15,299 bases of DNA from Candidatus Dojkabacteria bacterium CG_4_10_14_0_2_um_filter_Dojkabacteria_WS6_41_15 (GCA_002793355.1 PFQB01000011.1:1-15299); one strand, 5' to 3'; shown: positions 7,245 to 13,720, numbered from the stretch's first letter. The notes: a model not told the origin generated them from the sequence alone. A program made the numbers and translations.

Positions 7245-7250
7245 TATAAT
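7245..7250 (+). promoter_or_regulatory. -10 box of leaderless HAD-like gene
   Basis: TATAAT, then TATTT and ATG 7256: again exactly five bases. The -35 is poor (AGATTG at 17-bp spacing). Confidence 0.65.
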
Positions 7251-7255
7251 TATTT

Positions 7256-7807
7256 ATGGACTCAAAGCATGTAGTAGTTGTTGATATGGGTGGTGTTATG
7301 TACAGTTTCAGCCATCAGTTTAATCAGATTGAACATGAGCAAGCTTTTAATGTGAATGTGAAATGGCATGGAGGTAAGATTTCTGAGTTACAGTCTGAGT
7401 TTCTTGGGGTAAAGAAGTTCTTTTCTGGTGAAATCGGCGCGGGCGTACTTCCCGTATACTTTGTTTCGAAAGCATTTCTTGTTCTTAGTGAAAATGCGAA
7501 AAAGTTCCAGATTGTAGTTGCGTCAACGTCTCTGGTTGAAACGTCACGCCTGATTTTAGAGCGCGGTTTCTCCTCAGTAGGTGTTGCTTCGAGCACGGTC
7601 GATTCATTTGCTATATACAACATGGCCGAATTTGGAAGTAAAAAAGAATCAAAGTCTTGGGAAAAAATCCTACGACGATATCGTGATATCGATGTTATCA
7701 TTGACGATAGCGACATAAACCTTCAAGCAGCAGGTAAGGCGGTTCAGAAACTAGGACGAAACACTCAATTGCTCAGTTCAATGGATGCTTTCCGACCTAG
7801 GACTTGA
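7256..7807 (+). CDS. HAD-like hydrolase, variant motif I
   Basis: A 183-residue single-domain HAD-like protein. Motif I is VVVVDMGGV (6-14): the nucleophile D10 is present, but the usual second aspartate is G12, as in YihX-type DLG-N/G-V proteins. The motif II position is VVASTS (87-92), the motif III lysine is K129 or K130, and motif IV is VIIDDSDINLQAA (147-159). The length fits a compact HAD-IA phosphatase with a small helical cap at about 20-80. The substrate cannot be told. The loss of Asp+2 leaves it open whether it is a phosphatase. It starts at ATG 7256, five bases after TATAAT. Its stop codon lies inside the -35 box of the downstream hsp20 promoter. Confidence 0.75.
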   Translation: MDSKHVVVVDMGGVMYSFSHQFNQIEHEQAFNVNVKWHGGKISELQSEFLGVKKFFSGEIGAGVLPVYFVSKAFLVLSENAKKFQIVVASTSLVETSRLILERGFSSVGVASSTVDSFAIYNMAEFGSKKESKSWEKILRRYRDIDVIIDDSDINLQAAGKAVQKLGRNTQLLSSMDAFRPRT

Positions 7808-7832
7808 CAAAGGCGAAATCGCGCGATAAACT
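7804..7832 (+). promoter_or_regulatory. Promoter of the hsp20 gene
   Basis: TTGACA (7804-7809, perfect), 17-bp spacer, TAAACT (7827-7832). The -35 includes the TGA stop of the preceding gene. Transcription should start near 7839, inside the inverted repeat at 7836-7862, giving a leader of about 50 bases. Confidence 0.8.
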
Positions 7833-7835
7833 TTA

Positions 7836-7862
7836 TCAGCAGACTGCCTAGCAGACTGCTAA
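7836..7862 (+). promoter_or_regulatory. CIRCE-like operator
   Basis: TCAGCAGAC, nine bases, GACTGCTAA. The halves are inverted with 7 of 9 positions matching. The right half differs from the CIRCE half-site GAGTGCTAA at one base, and the 9-base spacer is that of CIRCE. It overlaps the predicted transcription start of a heat-shock gene, as CIRCE does. An HrcA-type repressor is inferred. The core AGCAGACTGC also occurs twice as a direct repeat, 12 bp apart. Confidence 0.55.
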
Positions 7863-7887
7863 TTCATAATTTCATTTTCTCAACTAT

Positions 7888-8304
7888 ATGGCAAACATAA
7901 GAGTATTCAATCCATGGAGCATGCTTCCGTCCGTCTGGGAAGATGCATCTGACCTGATGGGAGGAACATTTGGTGCAATTCCTAAGGCAAACATGTACGA
8001 AAAGGACGGATTGGTTCATGTAGAACTCGAAGTACCAGGCTATAAAGCTGAAGATCTTGATATTTCAATTACCGGAGACGTGTTGAAGGTAATTGGTAAA
8101 ACTCGCGAAGAAAAAGAGGAAAAGGATGGACGACGCTATTTTATGAGCGAAATCTCTGAAAAATCGTTTACTCGAACTTTTACGTTGCCATCTGAGGTGG
8201 TTTCGGAAAAAGTCGTTGCTGACTTCAAGAACGGCATGCTAAAGATCTCACTTCCTAAGAGTGAGAAAGCATTGCCAAAGACTATCAAGATAGAAGCGAA
8301 GTAA
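7888..8304 (+). CDS. Hsp20-family small heat-shock protein
   Basis: A 138-residue ATP-independent holdase chaperone of the cytoplasm. The short N-terminal arm (1-33, with NPWSML) leads into an alpha-crystallin domain (about 34-126). Recognisable parts are the opening ELEVPGYKAEDLDISI (46-61), a charged loop EEKEEKDGRRYF (74-85), and the hallmark FKNGMLKISLPK (113-124). The C-terminal tail ends in an IKI motif (133-135), the I-x-I contact that ties dimers into oligomers. All usual parts are present and the length is typical. Expression is probably heat-controlled through the CIRCE-like site. Confidence 0.95.
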   Translation: MANIRVFNPWSMLPSVWEDASDLMGGTFGAIPKANMYEKDGLVHVELEVPGYKAEDLDISITGDVLKVIGKTREEKEEKDGRRYFMSEISEKSFTRTFTLPSEVVSEKVVADFKNGMLKISLPKSEKALPKTIKIEAK

Positions 8305-8319
8305 AAACGTAGTTTTTAC
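8301..8319. repeat. Perfect hairpin after hsp20
   Basis: GTAAAAAC, loop GTA, GTTTTTAC: an 8-bp AT-rich stem that includes the hsp20 stop codon. No T tract follows, so it is at most a weak terminator or an mRNA 3' processing block between hsp20 and the kinase gene. Confidence 0.4.
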
Positions 8320-8345
8320 AGAAGCATAAAAGCAGTAAAGCTGTT

Positions 8346-9119
8346 GTGGTGGCGGGTTCTTTCATTGAACTCGCCACTAACATTTATCAATCAAATTTGA
8401 CAGAATTAGAAACCGCGTTGCAAGAATTAACGCAAAAGAAATTTCCAGTTATTCCGATTCGTGAATTAAAATCTGGGAAAGAAGCAAAAGTTTGGGTCGT
8501 AAAGTCTGAAAATGATGATTCGTTGTATGCACTCAAGTTGTATCACGATTTCCATGCAAGGGCATTTCAGACACAAAAGAATTACCTACAGGATCGTTAT
8601 GTCGCAGATGGAGCAGCCATAAAACGTGCAATGCGAAAAGGCAATGAAGTTGGTCGTCAATTCATACAAGATACATGGATTATGCGTGAGCAATACTTTC
8701 TTAAAAAGCTTGCAAGCCAAACAAAATATATACCCCAGATGGTAAAAGCAGTCCGCAATGGCGTGCTTCTTGAATACATTGGCGATGAATTGCACCCAGC
8801 GCCCCGACTATCGGATATAAAAATACCCCAGGAGGTATGGCAACATACTGCCGATATACTTCTCGATTTGATTGATCTTTTCCTCGCAAACGGCATCATT
8901 CATGGTGACTTATCCGCGTTTAATGTGCTGTGGTGGAAGGAAAAACCGTATGTTATTGATTTTCCGCAAGCTATCGACATAAGGGAATCTAAGCGAGTAC
9001 CAGAATTATTAAAACGGGATATCAAAAATGTACTTAACTATTTTGGATGGGATACTGAGGACATTGTTACAAAGATTGCAAATGACCTTATAGATCGATA
9101 TCGCATTGCATTACTATAG
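8346..9119 (+). CDS. RIO-type protein kinase
   Basis: A 257-residue atypical kinase. Landmarks in order: nucleotide-binding loop LKSGKEAKVW (41-50) followed by VVK, ATP-contacting Lys in ALKLY (K64), a conserved Glu in the MREQYFLKKL helix (114-121), hinge LLEYIGDE (141-148), catalytic loop HGDLSAFN (186-193, with D188 and N193), and metal-binding D205 in VIDFPQAID (203-211). HGDLS..N and IDFPQ are the bacterial RIO signature. RIO kinases of archaea and eukaryotes act in ribosome maturation; the bacterial role is unclear. The 5' end is uncertain: GTG 8346 or 8349 opens the frame, and no ribosome binding site or good promoter is seen. It lies 41 bases after hsp20 and may be cotranscribed. Confidence 0.87.
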   Translation: MVAGSFIELATNIYQSNLTELETALQELTQKKFPVIPIRELKSGKEAKVWVVKSENDDSLYALKLYHDFHARAFQTQKNYLQDRYVADGAAIKRAMRKGNEVGRQFIQDTWIMREQYFLKKLASQTKYIPQMVKAVRNGVLLEYIGDELHPAPRLSDIKIPQEVWQHTADILLDLIDLFLANGIIHGDLSAFNVLWWKEKPYVIDFPQAIDIRESKRVPELLKRDIKNVLNYFGWDTEDIVTKIANDLIDRYRIALL

Positions 9120-9120
9120 G

Positions 9121-9129
9121 TGTTATAAT
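9121..9129 (+). promoter_or_regulatory. Extended -10 of leaderless gene
   Basis: TGTTATAAT (TGn plus a perfect TATAAT), then TCCCA and ATG 9135: five bases again. It begins two bases after the stop of the kinase gene. Confidence 0.75.
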
Positions 9130-9134
9130 TCCCA

Positions 9135-9740
9135 ATGTCTACGGATATGTTTGAATACTGCAACAGTTTAGATGCTCGGAAAGCTGCCGAATTAACACTT
9201 GAGCGTCAGGAAAGATTACGATCATTTTTTACTTCAATAACAACTGAAGCCGAGCGTGCCAGCTTAGGTGGTGATTTATCCGAGGAAGCGTGGAAACAAG
9301 ATCTAGTTGGGTGGAAATGGAGAATCAGCAGATATAAATTCGCACGTTTATACATGAAAGGAAGCATTCATCCGCATAACGCATTTTATGTCTTAGAAGT
9401 GGCGCATAGACGAGGTAAGCTAAATTCACCAAGTAAAATCCCAGTAAGGAATCGCTCTAAGGATTATAAGCTAGAGGTAACAATGAGGTTAACCAAATCA
9501 ATGTTTGTAGGGGAACCATCGTCTGATTCGTTTACTGCACGCCTACTGAATGGTGATTCTCGCTGTTTCGTGAATGGCGGTAATCCAGAGTCAGGACAAT
9601 GCTTTGTTCAAGGAACAAGTTCGGGGAAGGCCGAATTATTACAAAGAGTTCCAGGTATTCTTCATGGAGTGAACTCCAGTTCTGACTCAGACACTATTGC
9701 GATGGCGGTCAGGTCGTTTTTCTTAGGTCAACAGCGGTAG
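9135..9740 (+). CDS. Unknown protein, four-member family (copy 2)
   Basis: A 201-residue soluble protein of unknown function. DLSEEAWKQDL (47-57), followed by WKWRISRY (60-67), aligns with SLTEEERKQL...RFHVDVW of the 10779 protein and SLDLEEL...RINTEYW of the 11610 protein. The C-terminal stretch SDSDTIAMAVRSFFLG (183-198) matches the D..(x)..A..R...F ending of those two. It begins MSTD, as the 11610 protein does. HRRGKL (91-96) recalls HIRHGKL there. It has three cysteines but no CxxC pair. It has its own leaderless promoter rather than being driven from the kinase gene. Confidence 0.8.
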   Translation: MSTDMFEYCNSLDARKAAELTLERQERLRSFFTSITTEAERASLGGDLSEEAWKQDLVGWKWRISRYKFARLYMKGSIHPHNAFYVLEVAHRRGKLNSPSKIPVRNRSKDYKLEVTMRLTKSMFVGEPSSDSFTARLLNGDSRCFVNGGNPESGQCFVQGTSSGKAELLQRVPGILHGVNSSSDSDTIAMAVRSFFLGQQR

Positions 9741-9752
9741 GACATTTATTGC

Positions 9753-9781
9753 TTGCACTTTTTCCCAAAACATAATACCTT
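9753..9781 (+). promoter_or_regulatory. Putative promoter of 9787 gene
   Basis: TTGCAC (9753-9758), 17 bp, TACCTT (9776-9781), five bases, ATG 9787. An alternative is TTGCTT (9749-9754), 16 bp, CATAAT (9771-9776), giving a leader of about four bases. Either gives an almost leaderless mRNA. Confidence 0.45.
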
Positions 9782-9786
9782 AGGGT

Positions 9787-10551
9787 ATGAATAAAAAAAC
9801 AGTCCTGTTAGTTATTGTATTGCTGGCTATTTTCTTACTACTTTTTATGCTATTTCGCGGGATTGGTGGTGGGAATTCGACTACAACACCGAAGGCAAAT
9901 TCGACTGAAATCGAATCACGAGTAAACTGGCAGCAAAAACAAATGTCAGTTAGTTTCTTTTCTACGAATGAGTACCAAAATGGCGGACAAGTTGAAGACA
10001 TTAAGGATATCCACATTGGTTTTACGAGTTTTTTTAATATAAGCGTTGCCGGTGAACAGAAGATGACTGACCTTTCTGTTACAGTTGTGAAGTTTGCGCA
10101 AGGAATTGGCAAGCAAATTTTGTACAAAACTCCGCATAACAAGGTTTCAACCTCACGTTCGTATATTTACGAGCCTATGGAAACGGAAACGCACACTAAA
10201 GACCTGGTCGATGGTGGGAAAACATTAAAATTTGCTGTAGTAAATTCGTCTCCTGCGTACTACGACGAAGTGCTAAATCAAGCAGCATTGCCACAGTTTA
10301 TTATGTTTAGCAAGAGTCTCGGCACGATATCGTATAAGACAATATTGAATAGAGATAACGTGTTTGAAGGTTCTAAACTACTGAAGTATGCAGGAGTAAC
10401 GGCGGAACAACTAAATGGCGAGATAGTACTAGATTTTACGATCACGTTTGAAGATGGTAAAAAATATATTAAGCGCTTATCGGGAACGATTGATGGAAGC
10501 AAAATTCTGAATGATACCTTTTACACGATTGAATTCCAGGAAGTTGAATGA
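9787..10551 (+). CDS. Membrane-anchored extracytoplasmic protein, unknown
   Basis: This 254-residue protein has a cytosolic MNKKT, a strong transmembrane helix (6-23), a Gly/Thr/Ser/Asn linker (25-42), then an outer domain of mostly beta strands with no cysteines. I do not recognise the family. The beginning matches MNKKT of the anchored protein at 560-1195, but the outer domains do not look alike. The stop overlaps an ATG in ATGA, opening a second small anchored ORF that is broken by UGA. SD-like AGGA lies upstream of that ATG (10537-10540), one of the few in the window. The two were probably an operon for surface-exposed proteins. Confidence 0.8.
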   Translation: MNKKTVLLVIVLLAIFLLLFMLFRGIGGGNSTTTPKANSTEIESRVNWQQKQMSVSFFSTNEYQNGGQVEDIKDIHIGFTSFFNISVAGEQKMTDLSVTVVKFAQGIGKQILYKTPHNKVSTSRSYIYEPMETETHTKDLVDGGKTLKFAVVNSSPAYYDEVLNQAALPQFIMFSKSLGTISYKTILNRDNVFEGSKLLKYAGVTAEQLNGEIVLDFTITFEDGKKYIKRLSGTIDGSKILNDTFYTIEFQEVE

Positions 10552-10721
10552 AGAAAGGGGTATTAATTCTACTTGGATTGCTTTGACTGGTAGTTGATGT
10601 GGTTGGCTTGGCGTCAAAGCGAGGATCTCCGGCTATTCGACCTACTGGTGAAGCGGCAGAAACCATAGCTCCGGTGCAACAACTTCTAGCGTGGAAGCAT
10701 ATTGGGAAAAAATGTCGCTGA
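10548..10721 (+). pseudogene. Small membrane-anchored ORF broken by UGA
   Basis: ATG 10548 overlaps the stop of the previous gene (ATGA). The frame reads MKKGVLILLGLL, then TGA at 10584-10586, and without a shift continues LVVDVVGLASKRG and on to a stop at 10719-10721, 57 codons in all. Read through, it gives a typical signal or membrane anchor of about 17 hydrophobic residues and a short outer tail. A single TGG-to-TGA or GGA-to-TGA change would explain it. UGA is a normal stop elsewhere in the window (10549, 12303), so recoding is unlikely, though readthrough cannot be excluded. Confidence 0.55.
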
Positions 10722-10735
10722 TTATTGTGAAATAG

Positions 10736-10744
10736 TGCTATAAT
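10736..10744 (+). promoter_or_regulatory. Extended -10 for 10779 gene
   Basis: TGCTATAAT (TGn plus perfect TATAAT). It lies 34 bases before ATG 10779, so unlike most promoters here it makes a leader, of about 28 bases. No clear -35 is seen. The leader resembles that of the paralogue at 11610. Confidence 0.7.
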
Positions 10745-10765
10745 AATTTACTCCCCAGTTTAATT

Positions 10766-10786
10766 ATGAAATCTTTTTATGGATAG
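10766..10786 (+). other. Mini-ORF overlapping the 10779 start
   Basis: ATG-AAA-TCT-TTT-TAT-GGA-TAG encodes six residues and ends just inside the main gene. Its ATG is 13 bases before the main ATG, out of frame. The 11610 paralogue has a mini-ORF at the same 13-base offset. Translation is not shown. Confidence 0.35.
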
Positions 10787-11492
10787 AAACGTTTTATTAG
10801 CAAATCAAGGGACTGAAGTGTTTACGAAGAGGGAGAGAGGTGGAGTCTTTACTAAGGGAGATAAGGAGCAACTCAAAGAAGTTATTGCCGGTGGATTTGA
10901 TGCCATTGTTGATGAATCATTGACTGAAGAGGAAAGAAAACAATTATGTCCGTTGGATCGATTTCATGTCGATGTTTGGCCGATATCAAAACAGCATCGC
11001 GCTGAAGGACATTTCGAAAAGGATGGTTTTAGCATCATTGTTGCACATGCTACAACCTTAGAAATGGCGTCGGTGCCAATTCCACTTAGGAAAGGGCAAA
11101 CAACTGAAAGTCAACGGTTCGAAAGCACAAGGGAAATGGCGCTAAAAACGATGTGCCGTTTGGGTTTTGAGAGAGTACTGCCTACTAGTGAAAATAGGCA
11201 AAACGATGTAACTGTGAAATTCACCTGTTTTAGAAAAGAAAAGGGACAAGCGGATTTCGTGACGCTCGAATTACCTCGCACGGGTTTGGATAACAAAAAT
11301 CCACAGATTAGAATATATGTTAGAGGTTCCCAAAAAGGAAAATTGGAACTAATAAGTGGTTCTTTGGAACGCGTAATAGCGAATGCGAATTCTCTTCTTG
11401 ATTTGGGAATGGAATGGGCTAAAGTAGAAAAAGGTGATGAAGAGCACCTTCTTGAAATTGCCGCAAAGATTAGAAATATGGTGTTTGGCTAG
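10779..11492 (+). CDS. Unknown protein, four-member family (copy 3)
   Basis: A 237-residue soluble protein of unknown function. Family motif 1 is SLTEEERKQL (47-56) followed by DRFHVDVW (60-67). Motif 2 is the C-terminal VEKGDEEHLLEIAAKIR (216-232) followed by NMVFG, closely like VEGDQEAMKACVAHLRGLIF in the 11610 protein. In between is a probably mixed alpha/beta domain with strands VTVKFTC, FVTLEL, IRIYVRG and KLELISG. The family order (acidic helix motif, sheet, C-terminal helix) is the same in its neighbours. No catalytic motif, signal or membrane segment is visible. It has its own promoter and leader. Confidence 0.82.
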   Translation: MDRNVLLANQGTEVFTKRERGGVFTKGDKEQLKEVIAGGFDAIVDESLTEEERKQLCPLDRFHVDVWPISKQHRAEGHFEKDGFSIIVAHATTLEMASVPIPLRKGQTTESQRFESTREMALKTMCRLGFERVLPTSENRQNDVTVKFTCFRKEKGQADFVTLELPRTGLDNKNPQIRIYVRGSQKGKLELISGSLERVIANANSLLDLGMEWAKVEKGDEEHLLEIAAKIRNMVFG

Positions 11493-11568
11493 GGACACAG
11501 CAGGAACAGCGGGCAACGCAACAATCCAGACGCAATTCTACTGTGAATCCGTAACATCAACCTACGGG

Positions 11569-11574
11569 TATAAT
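11569..11574 (+). promoter_or_regulatory. -10 box for 11610 gene
   Basis: A perfect TATAAT 35 bases before ATG 11610. No -35 consensus is seen. The following leader shares TATAATA, a CCCCA block, an ATG 13 bases before the gene start, and TATATG or TTTATG at the start, with the 10779 leader. Confidence 0.65.
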
Positions 11575-11596
11575 ACAATACCCCAAAGTAAAGTAA

Positions 11597-11620
11597 ATGC
11601 ACAAATTATATGTCTACTGA
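11597..11620 (+). other. Mini-ORF overlapping the 11610 start
   Basis: ATG-CAC-AAA-TTA-TAT-GTC-TAC-TGA encodes seven residues and ends inside the main gene, with its ATG 13 bases upstream and out of frame. It mirrors the mini-ORF of the 10779 gene. The codons differ, so the position rather than the peptide is shared. Confidence 0.35.
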
Positions 11621-12305
11621 CGAAAAATACCTTATTTCAGAACAGGCCGTGAGGCTGGTTCAAGTGATCCACAGAGACAAGAATGCCCATTTGGCTGAAG
11701 ATGAGAAAGCTCCTGGTGTTGCCCAAGCAGTTGTAGATGAATTCAACGGCGTACTTTGTACCTCACTTGACCTAGAAGAACTTGCGATGCTACCGCGGCC
11801 AGCCCGAATTAATACTGAATATTGGAGGTCGCAAGATGCTTGGAGCGCAAAGTTTGGGACCAGCAAGTCTATATCGAAAATCATGGACCTGCGTATTGAG
11901 GGGCATATTCGACATGGGAAATTACCACAAATGGACACAGATTACCTACAACCCGATTCTTGCCGAATAATTATTCAGCGTGATGCACTACCGACTTATG
12001 CCAGCAAAACGAATGCTGCAACAGTGGCGCTTGTGCTGGAACGTGGCCCAAAGAGTGATGATACTTACATAAGTGCTAGCGTCAACGGGAATGTTCTCAA
12101 GTTTCATTGTTTAACGGAGGGTAATCTTTTGCTTGAAAATCCAAACAACCAGATTCCCATGAACACCATAGTGTCTCTTATGGTTAGAGCTCTCAAACTT
12201 CCAGTTACAATCCAGGAATTAGTTGAGGGTGATCAAGAAGCGATGAAAGCATGTGTTGCTCATCTGAGAGGGTTGATATTTGCCCCTCCGGAATCTATCT
12301 ATTGA
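11610..12305 (+). CDS. Unknown protein, four-member family (copy 4)
   Basis: A 231-residue soluble protein of unknown function. Motif 1 is SLDLEELAML (52-61) followed by ARINTEYW (65-72). Motif 2 is VEGDQEAMKACVAHLRGLIF (205-224), aligning with the end of the 10779 protein. The middle carries strands around IIIQRD, ATVALVLE, YISASVNG and VLKFHCL. It starts MSTD like copy 2. It lies directly downstream of copy 3 with its own promoter, suggesting tandem duplication followed by strong divergence. It ends 59 bases before the left end of the insertion sequence, which did not disrupt it. Confidence 0.82.
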   Translation: MSTDEKYLISEQAVRLVQVIHRDKNAHLAEDEKAPGVAQAVVDEFNGVLCTSLDLEELAMLPRPARINTEYWRSQDAWSAKFGTSKSISKIMDLRIEGHIRHGKLPQMDTDYLQPDSCRIIIQRDALPTYASKTNAATVALVLERGPKSDDTYISASVNGNVLKFHCLTEGNLLLENPNNQIPMNTIVSLMVRALKLPVTIQELVEGDQEAMKACVAHLRGLIFAPPESIY

Positions 12306-12363
12306 CTTGTAGGTGTGTAACCGACCTAACGACAAACGATTTTCACTTGCGTATCACAATTCT

Positions 12364-12393
12364 CGTGTTAGATAAAAATTAGATGTCACCGAA
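12364..12393 (+). repeat. Left terminal inverted repeat of the IS
   Basis: It starts CGTGTTAGATAA and ends ATGTCACCGAA. Read inward, it matches the right end at about 26 of 29 positions with a one-base gap in the AT-rich middle. Confidence 0.85.
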
Positions 12394-12399
12394 ATTCTC

Positions 12400-12419
12400 T
12401 GTGAGCTAAAAACGTGTCA
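12400..12419 (+). repeat. Inner copy of the IS left repeat
   Basis: TGTGAGCTAAAAACGTGTCA, a degenerate copy of the terminal repeat (compare TGTTAGATAAAAA...GTGTCA of the right inner copy). It runs into the transposase stop codon. Confidence 0.55.
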
Positions 12420-13583
12420 AGCCCTTTCTGACCTGAGTGTTTTTAATTTAGCTTTTTGTGCATCCGATTTCTTTCTTAATTCTACCAGAGAAAGTCTTGC
12501 TTTTGTTTTGATCAGACACTCTCTTGTTTCTTGAGATATCTGGTCTGATTCGATCAATCGGTTAAAAGGGGTTTTCGCTTTGTCATGGTGACGCTTTAAT
12601 GTTTTGCCATTCTCGGAAAGTTCGTAACTGACCAACTTTTGGGATGGTGTAAAGTAATTGCTAATGAGATCCTCAATTTCATAAAGCTCATTCAAGCAAT
12701 CTCGTGCTTCTAACGTATCGTATCGATTATACCCAACCACTTTCCTTACTTTGTCATCGTTCTTTTGCTCAACATGGCCGTTATCATCTTTCTTATACAG
12801 CCTTGATCGTGTGAGATATTGGCCCTTTTCAATGCTATCAAAAAGGACGTTTAGTAACGATTTCTGATTATCGCAGTGATATTCTGTTGCGGGAAAAGGC
12901 ATTCTTTTTTCGGCTCTATCAATTGCATAACGAACGGCAGTCTTGTCTTTCCCCAGTGTTGCAGTTCGAGAGGTCCACCCGGAAAAGAGATCCGTTTGTG
13001 TGAGTGTTGTACAAAATGTACATACGGCAACGTGACCACAATGTTCAACAAAATCGACGCCAACAAACCCAGTATGCTTGGTGCATTTATTGAACTGTGT
13101 AAACTTTGGTACTTTTTTATAGATGCTTGCTGTTTTCGATCGAGTTTTGGGCTTTTTATGTTGGTGGGTTGCCGGAAGTTTTGCATAGAGATATTTCAAT
13201 GAGCCAAGAGGGACAGCTTTTACACGGTTGACGGTAATTAGTGGGTATTTGAGAGGTTGTGAGGCAATGAGGGTAGCAATATACTCCGGTAACATTTCAA
13301 ACAGTCGTTCAGCGCAAATGTCACCAGAAAGATGGCGGAGTTCGCCAATGAAATCAATATCAAGTTGAGAATATTTCGGTTTTCTGCCAGATTTTGGTGG
13401 ATTTTTATCGAGTATGAATGCGTTCTTTTTGGCTTTGCATCGTTTGAATCGTTGCTTTGCAGTATTTCTTGTGCAATTGGTAAGTGTGCAGTAATCAGAG
13501 AGTATATCGGATTTCGATTTTCTGCCGGATTTTGTGTAATCTAAGATATATTTTTGAGTGAGTGTCATATCGAACAGTGTCAT
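12417..13583 (-). CDS. IS481-like DDE transposase
   Basis: A 388-residue transposase. The N-terminus has helix-turn-helix regions (about 1-50) with a SGRKPKYS segment (65-72) ahead of the second. The integrase-fold core carries the DDE acids: D in GVDFVEHCG, D in YHCDNQK, and E in NGHVEQKN. Between the second and third acids are RSRLYKKDD and, after the Glu, the VGYNRYD stretch typical of a widespread IS481-like group. The C-terminal region (YFTPSQKL, then KAKTPFNRL) is also as in that group. The reading frame is intact with all catalytic residues, so it may be functional. It starts at ATG 13583; an in-frame ATG at 13568 is an alternative. Confidence 0.9.
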   Translation of the reverse strand: MTLFDMTLTQKYILDYTKSGRKSKSDILSDYCTLTNCTRNTAKQRFKRCKAKKNAFILDKNPPKSGRKPKYSQLDIDFIGELRHLSGDICAERLFEMLPEYIATLIASQPLKYPLITVNRVKAVPLGSLKYLYAKLPATHQHKKPKTRSKTASIYKKVPKFTQFNKCTKHTGFVGVDFVEHCGHVAVCTFCTTLTQTDLFSGWTSRTATLGKDKTAVRYAIDRAEKRMPFPATEYHCDNQKSLLNVLFDSIEKGQYLTRSRLYKKDDNGHVEQKNDDKVRKVVGYNRYDTLEARDCLNELYEIEDLISNYFTPSQKLVSYELSENGKTLKRHHDKAKTPFNRLIESDQISQETRECLIKTKARLSLVELRKKSDAQKAKLKTLRSERA

Positions 13584-13617
13584 AGAAGGATGGCGTAAAC
13601 TTATACGACATCATAGC

Positions 13618-13643
13618 TTCGGTGACACAATTTTTATCTAACA
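13618..13643 (-). repeat. Inner copy of the IS right repeat
   Basis: Read leftward, TGTTAGATAAAAATT followed by GTGTCACCGAA: nearly identical to the terminal repeats. It lies between the outer right end and the transposase start, so transposase bound here could also control its own transcription. Confidence 0.75.
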
Positions 13644-13651
13644 GGTATTGG

Positions 13652-13680
13652 TTCGGTGACATTTATTATTATCTAACACG
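13652..13680 (-). repeat. Right terminal inverted repeat of the IS
   Basis: Read leftward it starts CGTGTTAGATAA and ends ATGTCACCGAA, matching the left end. Confidence 0.85.
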
Positions 13681-13685
13681 CAATA

Positions 13686-13714
13686 TTGAAAACTCGCTTA
13701 CTATGGGTCATAAT
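13686..13714 (+). promoter_or_regulatory. Promoter of a noncoding segment
   Basis: TTGAAA (13686-13691), 17 bp, CATAAT (13709-13714), facing right, five bases outside the IS right end. No CDS of normal size follows on this strand until 14536. Confidence 0.55.
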
Positions 13715-13720
13715 ACGCAT

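Larger units (their letters stand above)
12364..13680 (-). mobile_element. Complete insertion sequence, DDE transposase
   Basis: A roughly 1.3-kb element bounded by imperfect inverted repeats (12364-12393 and 13652-13680) with a single leftward transposase gene. Each end has a second, inner copy of the same repeat. The outermost bases are CG-TGTTAGATAA, and TGT ends are usual for IS481-like elements. I could not define a target duplication: the flanks CAATTCT and CAATATT are only partly alike, so the copy may be old. Confidence 0.85.

Noticed and set aside
10584..10586. Genome-wide UGA recoding (as in Gracilibacteria)
   Set aside because: Other well-supported genes end at UGA at sensible positions, and glycine is encoded by GGN throughout.
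12876..13202. 108-residue open frame on the plus strand inside the transposase gene
   Set aside because: It lies antisense to the conserved DDE core and has no start signal.
12350..13695. Target-site duplication of the insertion sequence
   Set aside because: The flanks CAATTCT and CAATATT match only in part, so no duplication can be called.
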